Assembly: GCA_013396915.1 (NCBI GenBank)
Contig: VWZL01000360.1
Location: forward strand, 822,805-886,804
Reading direction: 5' to 3'
Source: Stercorarius parasiticus
Taxonomy: Eukaryota; Chordata; Aves; Charadriiformes; Stercorariidae
Length of the DNA stretch: 64,000 nucleotides
Of this stretch, positions 61,897-64,000 are shown in pieces; position 1 is the first letter of the stretch; each line of letters opens with the position of its first letter. Under the pieces are notes generated by a model, which did not search any database, was not told the DNA's origin, and was given only the letters and a program-made list of their open reading frames with translations. The position numbers and the translations under genes were made by a program.

Positions 61897-64000
61897 CTGC
61901 AGTGAAAACCATGACATGGGGAGAAGTTAGGATCTATTGCTGTGGTATCACCGGGGACAAAAAGTTAAAAGCACAAAGGGTTGAAGAGTATTATGTTCCT
62001 GTGAATCATTTCTGAAATAGAATAGTGACATGTTAATGCCTTTCCTTATGAAGTACTTATGAAATGATCTTTCTAAGACTTCTCTCTTCACTACACTCAG
62101 TGGCTATAATCAAAAGGACAGTATTTTGAAAGCACCATATTTATACTTTTATAGAAAAGGCATGCAATTCTATCCAGTGTGTGAGCTGGGAAATTCCCCT
62201 TTTTTGTTTTTGGGAACTATGTCGCTTCCTCAAATCTGCCATAATCCCTGCTTGCATCACTAACAGGATTATGTGCACATTCTGTGCATCTTGTATACAT
62301 ATGTTGTAGGATGAAGGAAAAGGCTTTGCACTTCTGAACTGCTGCCTTCATAACAACATGAAATATTTGCACCAAGAGAATCTCTCCTGACAGCTGCAAA
62401 CACAACTAACATCTAGTACTTTAACACAATGAAAAATTGGAAATGTTCCTTTGCTTTGTAAGGGCTCTTGCAATAAAGGCAGTCCCTGTTTTACCAAGCA
62501 AGCCTATTTTAAATGTGCATTATGGAAAGGAATAAAGTGCATACTCCTCTATGTGTGAGAAAAATAAAAATATCAACTTGCTGTAAGTAGGTGGTGATAG
62601 GTTCTAAAATCTGCATCAAATACTGAAAACTGCTGTTTAGAGGTCTCCCACACACAACAATGTCTCCCCAGCATTGTCAACAATGTGATGCTATCAGACT
62701 ATATTATATATTAATAACCCATAAAAGCACATAGAAATCAGTTTTAGTCATACTTCCAGTTAAAGACTAATACTAAGACCTTTAACACTGCAGTGGTGTA
62801 GGGCACTGTTTGAGCATTTTGGCTGCAGATATGACCTTAACTCTCCCTGCTCCTTTTTGAAGGCAGGGAGAGTTCGGTATGTCAAAGAGTAGTGGATAAT
62901 AGATGCAGCCTAAAAGCACTTTCTAAAGCTTTTGTCCTCCAGCCTCATTGTATAGCTTGAAATAGGGCAGTAACTGGTCCCACTTGGGATAAAACTCTTT
63001 GAAAAAGGGACACTATGATAAGAAAACTGATACTGATCAAAAGAGTGATCAAAAACAACAACAGAAAACAGTAACACAATTTACAAGCACCAGATCAGTG
63101 TTGGTCTAAGAGACCTGAACTGTATCTCTGGCAAAGGGCAAATCTGGTACTCAGTGCCACCTACTCATAGAGGTTTTTTGTTTGGTTGTTTGGGTTTTCC
63201 TTTGGAGTAATCATTGTCAGATTGTGTGAAAATTCCAGAAAGACCATCACATTGTGATTTTTTTTAATTCCGAATATTAGTGCTATAAAAGCACCTCAGC
63301 TGAATGTAGCTTCTGCACGCACTTTGGTGTTTGGTTTTTTTTTTTAAGGAAAGAACAGACTACTGTTATTTTTGTAATGTTGCTCATCGGCTTGCTTTTT
63401 TAGCAGGCCAAAGACAACTTCTGAAGTTTTCAACAAGTTAGGACGTGCAGCAACAACACTGCTGCAGACACATAACTTCATACAAATGCTTAGATTCCCT
63501 GTTAAGGGGAAACATGTTCTGGTGACATCTTTGCTCACGGGTATTCCACAGGCCTTGCAGCTGTTTTCTACAGAAATACATATGTGAACTATTATGTTCT
63601 TCTTGCGAACCCTAAACTCTTGCTGAAGTGAGACAGAATTTGCTTGCTTCACCCATACCAAGATTTAGTTATACAAACAAGGCAAAATGAATGTAATCCA
63701 ATTAAAGTTCTGGCTGAGCTCAAAGGGCAGGAGAGCACCCTATCTGAATTTCATCTTATTTTGCTTTGCATGGATGCCAGAGTAAGTTTTATCCTCCAGT
63801 AGAAGCAGGGAAGAAGGGGTAAAGACAACACAGGGCACAGTTATAGGTAAACAAAACTAAACCAACCTGCTTCTTGTGCTATACCGTGTGCAGACTACCA
63901 AAAGCATTATAAAGAAACCTGCTTTTCTAAGATGCCCTGTGTTAGATACAGATGAGCAAATGATGACCTACCCACCTAACTGCATGATCCTAATGTTATG
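61897..64000 (-). other. EDARADD: EDARADD intron (partial)
   Basis: Sequence upstream of the death-domain exon, running out of the window. I saw no segment resembling the N-terminal part of EDARADD. It contains short T- and A-runs only. Confidence 0.6.

Noticed and set aside
63539..63567. Possible 29-base minus-strand EDARADD exon between tttctgtag and gtgagc
   Set aside because: The phase fits the death-domain exon, but the encoded residues do not resemble the known N-terminal part and the split codon would give His rather than the expected Asp.

Overview
This is a piece of a bird nuclear genome, probably from a neoavian lineage rather than a landfowl. It has intron-rich vertebrate genes with GT-AG splice sites, several CR1 LINE 3' ends of the avian type (ending in ATTCTATGATTCTATGA), and avian-style retroviral LTRs. 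The gene order HEATR1 > < LGALS8 < EDARADD matches the block I know from human chromosome 1q42-q43, read from the other strand.

Region 1 (1-33.8 kb, + strand) holds HEATR1, the vertebrate UTP10, a nucleolar HEAT-repeat scaffold of the small-subunit processome. I resolved 39 consecutive coding exons. They join in one open frame of 1,890 residues plus stop with no frameshift or internal stop. The first exon is cut by the window edge, so about 270 N-terminal residues lie outside. The introns carry three CR1 fragments, all in the sense direction, an assembly gap of 196 N preceded by what looks like an LTR start, and several inverted repeats, including a large AT-rich palindromic cluster.

Region 2 (33.8-50.2 kb, - strand) holds LGALS8 (galectin-8), convergent with HEATR1. 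Seven coding exons give a 287-residue tandem-repeat galectin with two complete carbohydrate-recognition domains and a very short linker. A CpG island at about 49.88-50.37 kb is its promoter and contains a 5' non-coding exon ending at 50058.

Region 3 (50.4-61.5 kb) has no recognisable coding exon. It carries a likely solo ERVL-type LTR (about 50.55-50.99 kb), one CR1 fragment, and probably the EDARADD 3' UTR at its right end. Region 4 (61.5-64 kb, - strand) holds the last coding exon of EDARADD, with the whole death domain, followed by intron running out of the window.

The three genes are functionally unrelated: ribosome biogenesis, glycan recognition, and ectodysplasin signalling in feather and other skin appendages. 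I found no new multi-gene system. The items most worth a second look are the palindromes, the LTR beside the LGALS8 promoter, and the short galectin-8 linker.
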